DNA of 26,269 bases from a virus. Where the stretch lies: positions 1 to 26,269 of the IMG/VR virus record IMGVR_UViG_3300023118_000026, one strand, 5' to 3'. The position numbers and the translations under genes are program-made. Positions 13,349 through 19,835 of this stretch are shown one piece after another. Positions within the stretch are counted from its first letter, which is position 1; each line of letters opens with the position of its first letter. A model generated the notes under the pieces. It saw nothing but the letters and a program-made list of their open reading frames with translations. It ran no database searches and was not told the origin of the DNA.

Positions 13349-13530
13349 TGACCGATGCAGCCGCCATTGCCGCCTATAACGCCGACCGTAACCATCACTA
13401 CACAACCAACCCCCGCCATGACGATGCAACCCCGGACTGGGATGACCTGAACCCGGAAGAACAACTCACCCACGACGAAAACCGGTACCTACTCGAAAAC
13501 GGTGGGATTGCGTTCGGCAAGGACGGCTGA
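13348..13530 (+). CDS. Hypothetical small protein
   Basis: A 60-residue, His/Asn/Asp-rich protein (ADRNHHYTTNPRHDDATPDWDDL) starting at an ATGA-type junction. The upstream in-frame extension lies inside the previous gene and has no ribosome site. Function unknown. Confidence 0.55.
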   Translation: MTDAAAIAAYNADRNHHYTTNPRHDDATPDWDDLNPEEQLTHDENRYLLENGGIAFGKDG

Positions 13531-13661
13531 TGCCCGAACCGACAGAAGCAGAAGACACGGGCTGGATCATCTCCGGCCCGTTCGGTGTCGACCCAGAATC
13601 CGGATTCCCCGGCATCACCATCCGCCGGCGACCCAACGCAAACGAATCGAAGGAGTCCTGA
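13530..13661 (+). CDS. Hypothetical 43-residue protein
   Basis: MPEPTEAEDTGWIISGPFGVDP..., ending SKES. It is joined to both neighbours by one-base stop/start overlaps (TGATG). Its 3' end carries the AAGGAG site for the next gene in a sequence repeated at the end of that next gene. Confidence 0.5.
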   Translation: MPEPTEAEDTGWIISGPFGVDPESGFPGITIRRRPNANESKES

Positions 13662-13836
13662 TGCCGATCAATCCAACAATCGCCCAGTACCCAAAAGTCG
13701 ACCGCATCGAAGTGATCGACAACACCGGACGCGCATTCACCGTCCGCGTCGAACCCGGAGCCGAAACACACCTCCAAGACGAAGGCAGGACGCTCAAAGT
13801 GTTCGCCGGCAAACGAACCTCGAAGGAGTCCTGATG
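13647..13836 (+). repeat. Duplicated gene-start sequence TCGAAGGAGTCCTGATG
   Basis: The 17-base sequence TCGAAGGAGTCCTGATG occurs at 13647-13663 and 13820-13836. Each copy contains the Shine-Dalgarno, the upstream stop and the downstream start. Both are preceded by GCAAACGAA, 0 or 2 bases before the repeat. The two downstream proteins are unrelated, so this is a repeated junction, not a gene duplication. Confidence 0.75.
13661..13834 (+). CDS. Hypothetical 57-residue protein
   Basis: A small protein (PKVDRIEVIDNTGRAFTVRV, EPGAETHLQDEGRTLKVF) that looks like a small beta fold. It ends KRTSKES, echoing the end of the preceding gene. AAGGAG lies 7 bases upstream of the ATG. Confidence 0.58.
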   Translation: MPINPTIAQYPKVDRIEVIDNTGRAFTVRVEPGAETHLQDEGRTLKVFAGKRTSKES

Positions 13837-14010
13837 TCTACCCCTGACCCCGAAGCCCCGAAACTCGACCCGAAGCCGTGGCTCGACCCAACAACGGACG
13901 ACGACGATGAACGGCGACACACAACTGCTCCGGGCCCGTGGCAAAACTTCTACATCTTCGCCCCCCGTCGCGGGTACAGCCTCAACCGGAAGGACTACCC
14001 CAATGCCTGA
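13834..14010 (+). CDS. Hypothetical 58-residue protein
   Basis: A proline- and aspartate-rich N-terminal half followed by an aromatic region (PWQNFYIFAPRRGYSLNRKDYP). It uses the second copy of the AAGGAGTCCTGATG start region. Function unknown. Confidence 0.5.
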   Translation: MSTPDPEAPKLDPKPWLDPTTDDDDERRHTTAPGPWQNFYIFAPRRGYSLNRKDYPNA

Positions 14011-14422
14011 CCCCGAAGAAACCGAACGGGAAGCACTCGCCCGTGTCAATGTCAGGTATGTCGACGTAGGGCACCCATCAGGGGAGCGGCAGCCCGTTGA
14101 TATGGAACCCCGTGAGGCGTTGATCTTTGCCTTGATGGGCCCACGAGTCGTCAAGACGCACAACGGGACATGGAAGCTCGCGCGGCACGAAGCCGAAGCG
14201 TTCGCTGACGCGATCCTCGCTGCGGGTTTCCGTCGCCTGTCCGAGCCCGAGATACGCCGCGACCAAGCCGAGAAGATCAGGGCTGCGAAAGCCGAGGGCT
14301 GGGAGCGTGGCCGGTCAGACACCATCGCCAATCACCGACCACCACTCAGCGGCTTCGACAAGCGGGACAACCCGTACTCCGCCACCCCTTCACCCGAGAC
14401 GGAACAGGAGAACAAGCGATGA
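14003..14422 (+). CDS. Hypothetical helical protein
   Basis: A 139-residue charged protein (EETEREALARVNVRYVDVGH, WKLARHEAEAFADAILAAGF, RRDQAEKIRAAKAEGWERGR). No family recognised. The ATG overlaps the 3' end of the preceding gene. The last codons (ETEQENKR) and the junction with the next gene nearly repeat those at 4535-4564. Confidence 0.62.
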   Translation: MPDPEETEREALARVNVRYVDVGHPSGERQPVDMEPREALIFALMGPRVVKTHNGTWKLARHEAEAFADAILAAGFRRLSEPEIRRDQAEKIRAAKAEGWERGRSDTIANHRPPLSGFDKRDNPYSATPSPETEQENKR

Positions 14423-14904
14423 GCGACGACACGGCGCGCATTGGCGAGATGGTTCGTGATCTCGCAACACATCACGACCACGGCGACGGATGGACCTACA
14501 GCCGGAAGACGGGCAACCTAGAACACATCCGCTACCACAGCGACCACACCGGATACGGTTCCCTACACCGCCGCATCCTCCGCGCATTCGATCCCAAGCA
14601 CCTGACCGGCCGCGATTCGCTATCGAAAGCAATTCGAGGGCCATGGACACCACTCAGTGCCCTCGCCTGGATCTCAGTGTCACTCCGGAAAGACAAGAAC
14701 CTTCCAGACGGAGTGCTAAACGGCGGCAGCGTCATAACCATGTGGGAAGAAGACGGCGAATACATCGAAGCGGTCGGTCCGACTGTCGGGGTCAAGATCG
14801 CGGACTTCCTCACCCAAGAGCCGAACAACCCACACGCAATAGCAATCGCCACGGAAATTCAGCGAGTCCAATCCCTTGCGAACGGAGAACCAGATGAGCG
14901 ATGA
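14419..14904 (+). CDS. Hypothetical early protein
   Basis: A 161-residue protein starting MSDDTARIGEMVRDLATHHD. No family recognised. It begins at an ATGA overlap after GGAGAAC, and its end overlaps the next start by 11 bases. Confidence 0.65.
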   Translation: MSDDTARIGEMVRDLATHHDHGDGWTYSRKTGNLEHIRYHSDHTGYGSLHRRILRAFDPKHLTGRDSLSKAIRGPWTPLSALAWISVSLRKDKNLPDGVLNGGSVITMWEEDGEYIEAVGPTVGVKIADFLTQEPNNPHAIAIATEIQRVQSLANGEPDER

Positions 14905-15535
14905 CAGAGACAACCCGCTGCTACTAGCGGTCGAACATCTGACCAAACCGCAACGGTCAAAAGTCATCCAAGGGGAGACAGTTCATACAGTTGAACTGCC
15001 TCCCTTACTTGTTCAACTCGACGAAGCGATCCGCGGCACCATCGGCATCGGCGGTTCAGGGTCACTCCCGAACGAACGCAACGCACTCAACAACGACGCC
15101 CTGTTCCGACTGTCCGTGATCACCAGCCAGATCAAAGACTGGTGCCACATCGCCGGCATCGTCACCAGGCCCGGAGACAAGCCTGTTGAGCTGCTGCAAC
15201 GCTGGTACATCGCCTACACGCAACGACCACTCACCGTCGATGCGGAACGGTTCTACACCCGGGCACTCACCAGTTGGGCCGTCCAAATCGAAACCATGTT
15301 TGACCCGCCACGCACACACGACCTACCCGACCCATGCCCCGTATGCGCCGCAACCTCATGGTGGAACCCAGACGACAAACGCGAATACCCACGCCCACTC
15401 ATCGTCCAATACAAAGAATCCGAAACAGACATCATCGGATCAGCCAAAGGAGTATGCCGAGCTTGCGCACACGTCTGGACCGCACGAGAGTTGGCATACG
15501 CCATCGAAGAAAAAGAACGCGAGGAAGCCGGATGA
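14894..15535 (+). CDS. Phage protein with C-terminal zinc-ribbon-like cysteines
   Basis: A 213-residue protein. The N-terminal two thirds are helical (PPLLVQLDEAIRGTIG, LSVITSQIKDWCHIAG, LLQRWYIAYTQRP). The C-terminal part has CPVC about 35 residues before CRAC, a zinc-ribbon pattern. I recognise the type from actinophage early operons but cannot name a function. The start follows GGAGAAC by 3 bases. Confidence 0.7.
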   Translation: MSDDRDNPLLLAVEHLTKPQRSKVIQGETVHTVELPPLLVQLDEAIRGTIGIGGSGSLPNERNALNNDALFRLSVITSQIKDWCHIAGIVTRPGDKPVELLQRWYIAYTQRPLTVDAERFYTRALTSWAVQIETMFDPPRTHDLPDPCPVCAATSWWNPDDKREYPRPLIVQYKESETDIIGSAKGVCRACAHVWTARELAYAIEEKEREEAG

Positions 15536-15777
15536 CCGAACATGCACAGAGGTTCCCGCCACCATTGGGCCGAGTCAAAAGGATCAACGGCGTCCGCACA
15601 CCAGTGATCGAAGCGCCGGTCATGGAATGCGGGAACAGCGTCCACCTCCGCGGCATAGGACTTGTCGTCTGCATACGCAAGGTGGGCCACCCAGTCGCGA
15701 TCAACTTCGGCCACTCGAACGGCTACGAAGAGTGGTGTTTCGAAGAAGCCGACACGCCGGAAACTACCGCATTGTAA
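15532..15777 (+). CDS. Last gene of the early operon, unknown function
   Basis: An 81-residue protein (APVMECGNSVHLRGIGLVVC, IRKVGHPVAINFGHSNG, EEWCFEE) with scattered C, H and W residues loosely like the C...H...H...W pattern of 4369-4557. Coupled by an ATGA overlap. An intrinsic terminator lies 65 bases after its stop. Confidence 0.58.
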   Translation: MTEHAQRFPPPLGRVKRINGVRTPVIEAPVMECGNSVHLRGIGLVVCIRKVGHPVAINFGHSNGYEEWCFEEADTPETTAL

Positions 15778-15842
15778 TTCCCTCAACAATCTGGCAGAAT
15801 CAGCAACAAGTTCCTACACCTGTCTGAAAAATCAGGTAGCAG

Positions 15843-15873
15843 AAAGGTCAGCCCTCACCGGCTGACCTTTTTT
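15843..15873 (+). terminator. Strong intrinsic terminator of the early operon
   Basis: AAAGGTCAGCC (15843-15853) and GGCTGACCTTT (15860-15870) form an 11-bp perfect stem with a 6-base loop, followed by more T, giving a six-T run (15868-15873). This is a textbook Rho-independent terminator at the end of the 12 kb early operon. Confidence 0.92.
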
Positions 15874-16057
15874 GCGTTAACGAACTATCACACTTCCGAT
15901 CACCTGGGACACATCAGACAGCCTCGAGCGTCAACGCCAGCCGATGAATCGGAACACCCCTCCTGCACGCATCGATCCCCGTTGCGTGCATGGGATACAA
16001 ACACGGCACAGATGCCGTCACAACCGCTGACTGACCAGAAGTTGGGCAGCGGCACTT
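15874..16057 (+). other. Non-coding stretch with a hairpin, upstream of the tRNAs
   Basis: No gene is supported. TGCACGCA (15964-15971) pairs perfectly with TGCGTGCA (15983-15990). A smaller CCGAT/ATCGG repeat lies near 15942-15953. No convincing -35/-10 pair is seen, so the promoter for the tRNAs remains unidentified. Confidence 0.5.
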
Positions 16058-16130
16058 TGGCAGGTAGCTCAACTGGAAGAGCGACAGTCTCCAAAACTGT
16101 TAGATGCAGGTTCGAATCCTGCCCGGTCAG
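16058..16130 (+). tRNA. tRNA-Trp(CCA), phage-encoded
   Basis: It folds as a full cloverleaf: D-stem GCTC/GAGC, anticodon stem ACAGT/ACTGT around loop CTCCAAA (anticodon CCA at 16091-16093), T-arm GCAGG-TTCGAAT-CCTGC, and acceptor TGGCAGG/CCGGTCA with discriminator G as expected for tryptophan. The acceptor has one A-G mismatch and one G-U pair. The CCA end is not encoded. It may supplement host tRNA during lytic growth. Confidence 0.85.
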
Positions 16131-16245
16131 CGCTGCACGGGAGAACTTGACGCGTTCCCATCCCGCGCGTGGTTGCAGTACCTAAACAAAAGCTGGGCAC
16201 GCCGAACCGTCCATGGGATTCTCACCATGTAAAAAACGGGAGCAT

Positions 16246-16319
16246 GTCAGGGTGCAAGTAACGGTAACTGGCCGGCCTCATAAGCCGTGCGATTGAGGGT
16301 TCGATTCCCTCCCCTGTCA
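16246..16319 (+). tRNA. Irregular CAT-anticodon tRNA (Met- or Ile2-like)
   Basis: A perfect T-arm (GAGGG-TTCGATT-CCCTC), an acceptor GTCAGGG/CCCTGTC with a T-T mismatch at the second pair and discriminator A, and an anticodon loop CTCATAA (CAT at 16279-16281) on a short CGGC/GCCG stem. The D-arm (CAAG...CTGG) has a mismatch and position 26 is hard to place. Anticodon CAT means methionine, or isoleucine-AUA if the wobble C is modified to lysidine. The irregular D and anticodon arms make function uncertain. Confidence 0.65.
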
Positions 16320-16321
16320 CG

Positions 16322-16651
16322 GACGCCTAGCTAGCGTCTGACGTGATTGGTGCGTCAACCATGCGCCTACCCGCGCGGGGGTCACGTCATAGCTCCTCGC
16401 CGCCCTCCGGGACTGGTGGGGCTTTTGTTTGCGGTGGGTTCCCGATGTGATGGCGTCGGGCTAGCACAGTCAGCCATGTGGCCCACCGCAATACCCCATG
16501 ATCGGGTCTCGCAAATATTGGCGAGGAACGTCATCCGCCTGGGTGGGCCGCGTTGTTCTGCCGTTAGCAGACCGGCCCACTTCAGTGCACCCATAAGTTC
16601 ACGTTCGCCGGTGACGCATACGGCCACTCAAACAACCCGAACCTTGAGTGG
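16322..16651 (+). other. Densely structured non-coding region
   Basis: About 330 bp without a supported gene, filled with perfect inverted repeats: GACGC/GCGTC (16322-16338); TGACGTGA/TCACGTCA (16339-16346 with 16382-16389); TGCGGTGGG/CCCACCGCA (16430-16438 with 16482-16490), enclosing CCCGA/TCGGG; GTGGGCCG/CGGCCCAC (16543-16550 with 16573-16580), enclosing TCTGC/GCAGA; and CCACTCAA/TTGAGTGG (16624-16631 with 16644-16651). A structured RNA, a long 5' leader of the phosphoesterase mRNA or protein-binding DNA are all possible. A frame open from 16347 is ignored because it lacks a ribosome site. Confidence 0.6.
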
Positions 16652-16653
16652 AG
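16624..16653 (+). promoter_or_regulatory. Hairpin masking a ribosome binding site
   Basis: The 3' arm of the CCACTCAA/TTGAGTGG stem ends at 16651 and includes the first two bases of GGAG (16650-16653), the Shine-Dalgarno of the phosphoesterase gene starting at 16659. When folded, the stem would hinder ribosome loading. Translational control is inferred. Confidence 0.45.
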
Positions 16654-16658
16654 CCGCA

Positions 16659-17885
16659 ATGTCCTGCACCGTCTGCGCGTCAGGTGTTGTCATTGATGAC
16701 AGCCTCAGCAACGTTGCATGGGGACGTCAGCTCGGAATCAACGAATCATCCGTACGCCGACACCTGAAGCACGCACCCCGGGTTGCCAGCTCGAGCACAG
16801 CACCCGCATCCGGTGGCGAATCTGAAACGCATAACAGTAACGGCGACCACTACGTCCGCTTCTCGCAGAAGCCCTGGGGATACGACGACTACCGGGCCTT
16901 CATCCAGTCCAAAGGTCAGAACCCCGACGAAGTAACTTTCACCTGGGGTTGGACATCAAACCCTGCCGGCGGGTTCTGGAACAAACTCAACAACGTTCGC
17001 CCGATCGCTCGGGGTGCATCACGCATCGCCACCGACGACCTGCTCGCATCGATTGACGCCTGGACGCCTCCTGCAGCCCCGAACGCACCCACCAGTGCGG
17101 AAACGTTCGTCGTCTGCGCCGCAGACCTCCAGGCGGGCAAAACAGACTACGGGCTCGGGTCAACGGATCTCATCAACCGGGTCATGACATCATTCACCGC
17201 CGCCGCCGAGATCGCGTTGACCACTCGGTTCGCGGAAATCATCCTGGCCGACCTCGGTGACGTGGTTGAGAACATCAACAACACCAGCTCACAACGAGCC
17301 ACCAACGACCTCGCCATCACCGAACAAATCCGGTTAGCGCGCCGGCTCATGCTCGAAGGCATCAAACTACTCGCACCGTTGACCGACTCGCTCGTGTACG
17401 TCGCGGTCCCGTCCAACCACGGCTCAGTCAGGCTCGGACCCAAGTCGCCCGAAAACCATGTACTTGATGACTACGGGATTGAGATAGCTGAGCAGTTGCG
17501 CGACATTGTTGCCGAGTCCGACAAGTTGTCCAACGTCAGCATCCGCATCCCCGAACAGAGTGCCGAAACACTCGCGCTCGAGACATCCGGGACCACGCTC
17601 GGATTCGCACACGGACACCAAGCACAATCGCCCGACGCACTCGGCAAGTTCTGGCAGGGACAATCACACGGCCGCATGCCACTCGCACATGCCGACATCG
17701 CCCTGTTTGGTCACTATCACTCGTTGAGAGTGCAGCAATCCGGTGACTCACGATGGCTATTCGTCGCACCCACATCCGACAACGGCTCGTCCTGGTTCAC
17801 GAACAAGACCGGCGAAAGCAGTCAAGCCGGAATGCTCACATTCGTCACGAGCACTGGTAAGTGGTCAGATTTGAGGATTCTCTGA
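16659..17885 (+). CDS. HTH-metallophosphoesterase phage protein
   Basis: A 408-residue protein. Residues about 17-38 (NVAWGRQLGINESSVRRHLK) are a helix-turn-helix preceded by CTVC. The C-terminal two thirds form a calcineurin-like phosphoesterase: CAADLQAGK (D156), LADLGDVVEN (200-204), a VPSNHG (N253, H254) in place of GNH, FAHGHQ (318-321) and FGHYHS (351-354). These ligate two metals to cleave phosphodiesters or phosphomonoesters. The start was set by GGAG 5 bases upstream; longer starts run through the structured region. Similar proteins lie before terminase genes in actinophages. The substrate is unknown; DNA processing is one guess. Confidence 0.82.
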   Translation: MSCTVCASGVVIDDSLSNVAWGRQLGINESSVRRHLKHAPRVASSSTAPASGGESETHNSNGDHYVRFSQKPWGYDDYRAFIQSKGQNPDEVTFTWGWTSNPAGGFWNKLNNVRPIARGASRIATDDLLASIDAWTPPAAPNAPTSAETFVVCAADLQAGKTDYGLGSTDLINRVMTSFTAAAEIALTTRFAEIILADLGDVVENINNTSSQRATNDLAITEQIRLARRLMLEGIKLLAPLTDSLVYVAVPSNHGSVRLGPKSPENHVLDDYGIEIAEQLRDIVAESDKLSNVSIRIPEQSAETLALETSGTTLGFAHGHQAQSPDALGKFWQGQSHGRMPLAHADIALFGHYHSLRVQQSGDSRWLFVAPTSDNGSSWFTNKTGESSQAGMLTFVTSTGKWSDLRIL

Positions 17886-18436
17886 TGCACATTCTCGTTG
17901 ACATGGACGGCGTAATCGCCAACTGGGGCAAGCAATGGGACCACGTCGCCGACACGTACTGGCCCGAATCGCGAGTACACCGTCACCAGCAACAAACCAG
18001 CTTCGACCTCAAAGCAGGCCTCGACGCATACGACTGTGACGTGGTTGACCTGATCATGAACCACCCCAACTTCTACCGCGACCTCGAACCAATCGACGGC
18101 GCGATCGAAGCACTCCACACCATGACCGAAGCCGGGCATGGTGTGACCATCTGCACGTCACCATGGCTTACCAACAAGACATGTGTCACCGACAAGCTCG
18201 AATGGCTCGACCGTCACATCGGTGACGGCTGGTCATCAAAAGCAGTCATCACGGCAGACAAAACACAGGTAGCCGGCGACATCCTCATCGACGACAAGCC
18301 CACCATCAAAGGTGCGTTCATCCCCACCTGGGAACACGTCGTATTCGATCAGCCCTACAACCGCGAAGTTGTAGACCGTCAACGCATCGTCGGATGGTCC
18401 AACTGGTCAGAACAAATATTCGGAGTTCACGCATGA
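17885..18436 (+). CDS. 5'(3')-deoxyribonucleotidase (HAD family)
   Basis: A 183-residue HAD-superfamily phosphatase of the NT5C type that removes phosphate from deoxynucleoside monophosphates. Motif I is VDMDGVIANW (D6 nucleophile, D8), followed by FYRDLEPIDGAIEALHTM, motif II in VTICTSP, and motif III/IV in ILIDDKPTIKGAF. The ATG overlaps the upstream stop. It overlaps the pyrophosphohydrolase-like gene, so the two probably adjust the nucleotide pool together. Confidence 0.88.
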   Translation: MHILVDMDGVIANWGKQWDHVADTYWPESRVHRHQQQTSFDLKAGLDAYDCDVVDLIMNHPNFYRDLEPIDGAIEALHTMTEAGHGVTICTSPWLTNKTCVTDKLEWLDRHIGDGWSSKAVITADKTQVAGDILIDDKPTIKGAFIPTWEHVVFDQPYNREVVDRQRIVGWSNWSEQIFGVHA

Positions 18437-18768
18437 CCGAAGTTCGCACCACATCATCAACAGGCGGACAGAAAGGCTCCAAGGAAGAGAGATACGACCT
18501 CATTCCTGTAGAGCCACTGAGGCTACTCGCCCAGCTTTACGGTCGTGGAGCCGAGAAATACGCCGACAACAACTGGATGCTCGGCTACGAATGGAAACTC
18601 TCCTACGCAGCCGCACAACGACACCTCAACCAGTTCTGGGGCGGCGAAGACCTAGACGAAGAGATGCAACTACCTCACGTCATCTCCGCAGCGTTCCACT
18701 GCCTGGCACTCGCACAGTTCATGATCGATCACCCCGAGTTCGACTCGCGAGTCAAGAAGTCTGAATAA
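18433..18768 (+). CDS. dATP/dGTP pyrophosphohydrolase-like (DUF5664) protein
   Basis: A 111-residue all-alpha protein. STGGQKGSKEERYDLIPVEPLRLLAQLYGRG and AEKYADNNW, then LSYAAAQRHLNQFWGGEDLD and LPHVISAAFHCLALAQF, match the N-terminal dATP/dGTP diphosphohydrolase family (DUF5664), MazG-like enzymes that hydrolyse dNTPs to dNMPs. Its dNMP product would be a substrate type for the preceding nucleotidase. The family includes MazZ of 2-aminoadenine (Z-genome) phages, but no PurZ is seen in this window. Confidence 0.82.
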   Translation: MTEVRTTSSTGGQKGSKEERYDLIPVEPLRLLAQLYGRGAEKYADNNWMLGYEWKLSYAAAQRHLNQFWGGEDLDEEMQLPHVISAAFHCLALAQFMIDHPEFDSRVKKSE

Positions 18769-18809
18769 CCCCTACCGCGCCGATGGAGACGCGACCAAGG
18801 ACCAACACC

Positions 18810-18986
18810 ATGGACTGGCACGCAGAACCACACCCCGTTGACCCGGTGATCGCTGAAGCCGTCGACCACATCAACGAATTACTGCCAACGCGGTACCTCG
18901 AACCACTCATCACCGCGCGTGACTGCGAGCTCGCAGGGTTCAACCTTGCCGACGTCATGGCCGCATACCGAGCAGAGGCACGATGA
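18810..18986 (+). CDS. Hypothetical 58-residue protein
   Basis: MDWHAEPHPVDPVIAEAVDH..., a small helical protein. ATG 18810 follows AAGGA at 6-base spacing; the in-frame ATG at 18783 has no ribosome site. No family recognised. ATGA overlap with the next gene. Confidence 0.55.
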   Translation: MDWHAEPHPVDPVIAEAVDHINELLPTRYLEPLITARDCELAGFNLADVMAAYRAEAR

Positions 18987-19093
18987 CCGACGACCTGACA
19001 GTGGCCGAAGCAGCAGGCGTCAACATCGCAGCACGACTCGAACCCCATGTGCTCGCACAGTTACGGGACTGGCTTGATGCGCATGACGTGTGA
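18983..19093 (+). CDS. Hypothetical 36-residue protein
   Basis: MTDDLTVAEAAGVNIAARLE..., predicted helical. It fits between its neighbours by ATGA overlap upstream and ends just before the HNH gene. Function unknown. Confidence 0.5.
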   Translation: MTDDLTVAEAAGVNIAARLEPHVLAQLRDWLDAHDV

Positions 19094-19146
19094 ACCGATC
19101 GGTTTCGATGGGCATGGCGCACCACTGTACGAATGGCAGGTCGACG

Positions 19147-19419
19147 ATGCCACCAATCAAACGGAACTCAGCACTCCGCGATAAGCATCGAGCACAGATC
19201 AAAGCGACCAAAGCCAACTGCCACATCTGCGGAACAGCCATTGACTACACACTCAAATGGCCCGACCCAATGTGCTTCGTCGTCGATCACGTCATCCCCT
19301 TGCAGAAACAAGGGCCGGACACGCTAGCGAACAAGAAGGCAGCGCACGCGTCATGCAACTCCAAGAAGCGTGCACGACTCATCGCACCAACCATTCGTCG
19401 AAGTCGGTCACTCGAATGA
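19147..19419 (+). CDS. HNH endonuclease beside terminase
   Basis: A 90-residue HNH nuclease: CHIC (25-28), VVDHVIP (D47, H48), then AHASCNSKKR (H67, C70, N71). Small HNH proteins directly upstream of the terminase genes are typical of cos-type HK97-like phages, where they work with terminase in genome packaging. ATG 19147 gives the usual family N-terminus. A GTG at 19090, overlapping the previous stop (GTGA), would add 19 residues and is a real alternative. Confidence 0.88.
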   Translation: MPPIKRNSALRDKHRAQIKATKANCHICGTAIDYTLKWPDPMCFVVDHVIPLQKQGPDTLANKKAAHASCNSKKRARLIAPTIRRSRSLE

Positions 19420-19532
19420 CAATTCCAACACCTTCGACCCACCCCAGGGTCCCCCCATGCCCCATGTCTAAGACCCTCCGGGCGTAGGCGTAATCTCTCC
19501 CCACGTTTTTTCCACAAGGCGGTGACTGCATC
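19420..19532 (+). other. HNH-terminase intergenic region, candidate cos site
   Basis: 113 bp with no gene. It holds a C-rich segment (19441-19464) with an AGGGTC/GACCCT inverted repeat (19446-19451 with 19472-19477), a CCGGGCG segment, and six T (19505-19510). Cohesive-end sites of Gram-positive HK97-type phages commonly lie between the HNH and small terminase genes and are GC-rich. The cut position cannot be read from sequence. Confidence 0.4.
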
Positions 19533-19835
19533 ATGGCGGCACGCACAAGTCCTCTGCGGGCTGTTGAGCCTGGCGAGAAGGCTAAGTCGACTCATGCCAA
19601 GACGGTCACTGAGGCGGCTAAAGATGGCACGACCCGTGAGCTGTTGATTGCTACTCGTGACCGTATTGCTCGTGCTGTTGAGGACCCGAATACTGCGGCG
19701 CGTGATCTTGCTGCGTTGACGAAGCGGCTGATGGAAACGGTTCGGGAGATCGAATCGATTGATGCCCGTGAGGCGCAGGAGGCCGGCGAATATGTCGAAG
19801 TCTCCGATGGTGAGTTCGACGCCTCGGCTGTCTGA
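19533..19835 (+). CDS. terS: Terminase small subunit
   Basis: A 100-residue helical protein (TTRELLIATRDRIARAVEDP, AARDLAALTKRLMETVREIE) with an acidic tail, like small terminase subunits of actinophages. It recognises phage DNA for packaging. Position between HNH and large terminase supports the call. Its 3' end overlaps the large-subunit gene by 44 bases. From here codon use shifts towards T-ending codons. Confidence 0.82.
   Translation: MAARTSPLRAVEPGEKAKSTHAKTVTEAAKDGTTRELLIATRDRIARAVEDPNTAARDLAALTKRLMETVREIESIDAREAQEAGEYVEVSDGEFDASAV

Noticed and set aside
15186-15827. Plus-strand 213-codon frame overlapping 14894-15535
   Set aside because: Low-complexity T/H/P/R-rich product in the shadow frame of a coupled gene. 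It runs almost to the terminator.
16141-16200. Promoter from TTGACG at 16147
   Set aside because: No acceptable -10 at 16-19 bp spacing.
16347-16658. 104-codon extension of the phosphoesterase from GTG 16347
   Set aside because: No ribosome site, and it overlaps nested inverted repeats. GGAG at 16650 fits the ATG at 16659.
18433-18768. Z-genome (2-aminoadenine) biosynthesis system
   Set aside because: Only a MazZ-family-like protein is present; no PurZ, DatZ or DpoZ lies in the window, and DUF5664 proteins occur in phages with normal DNA.
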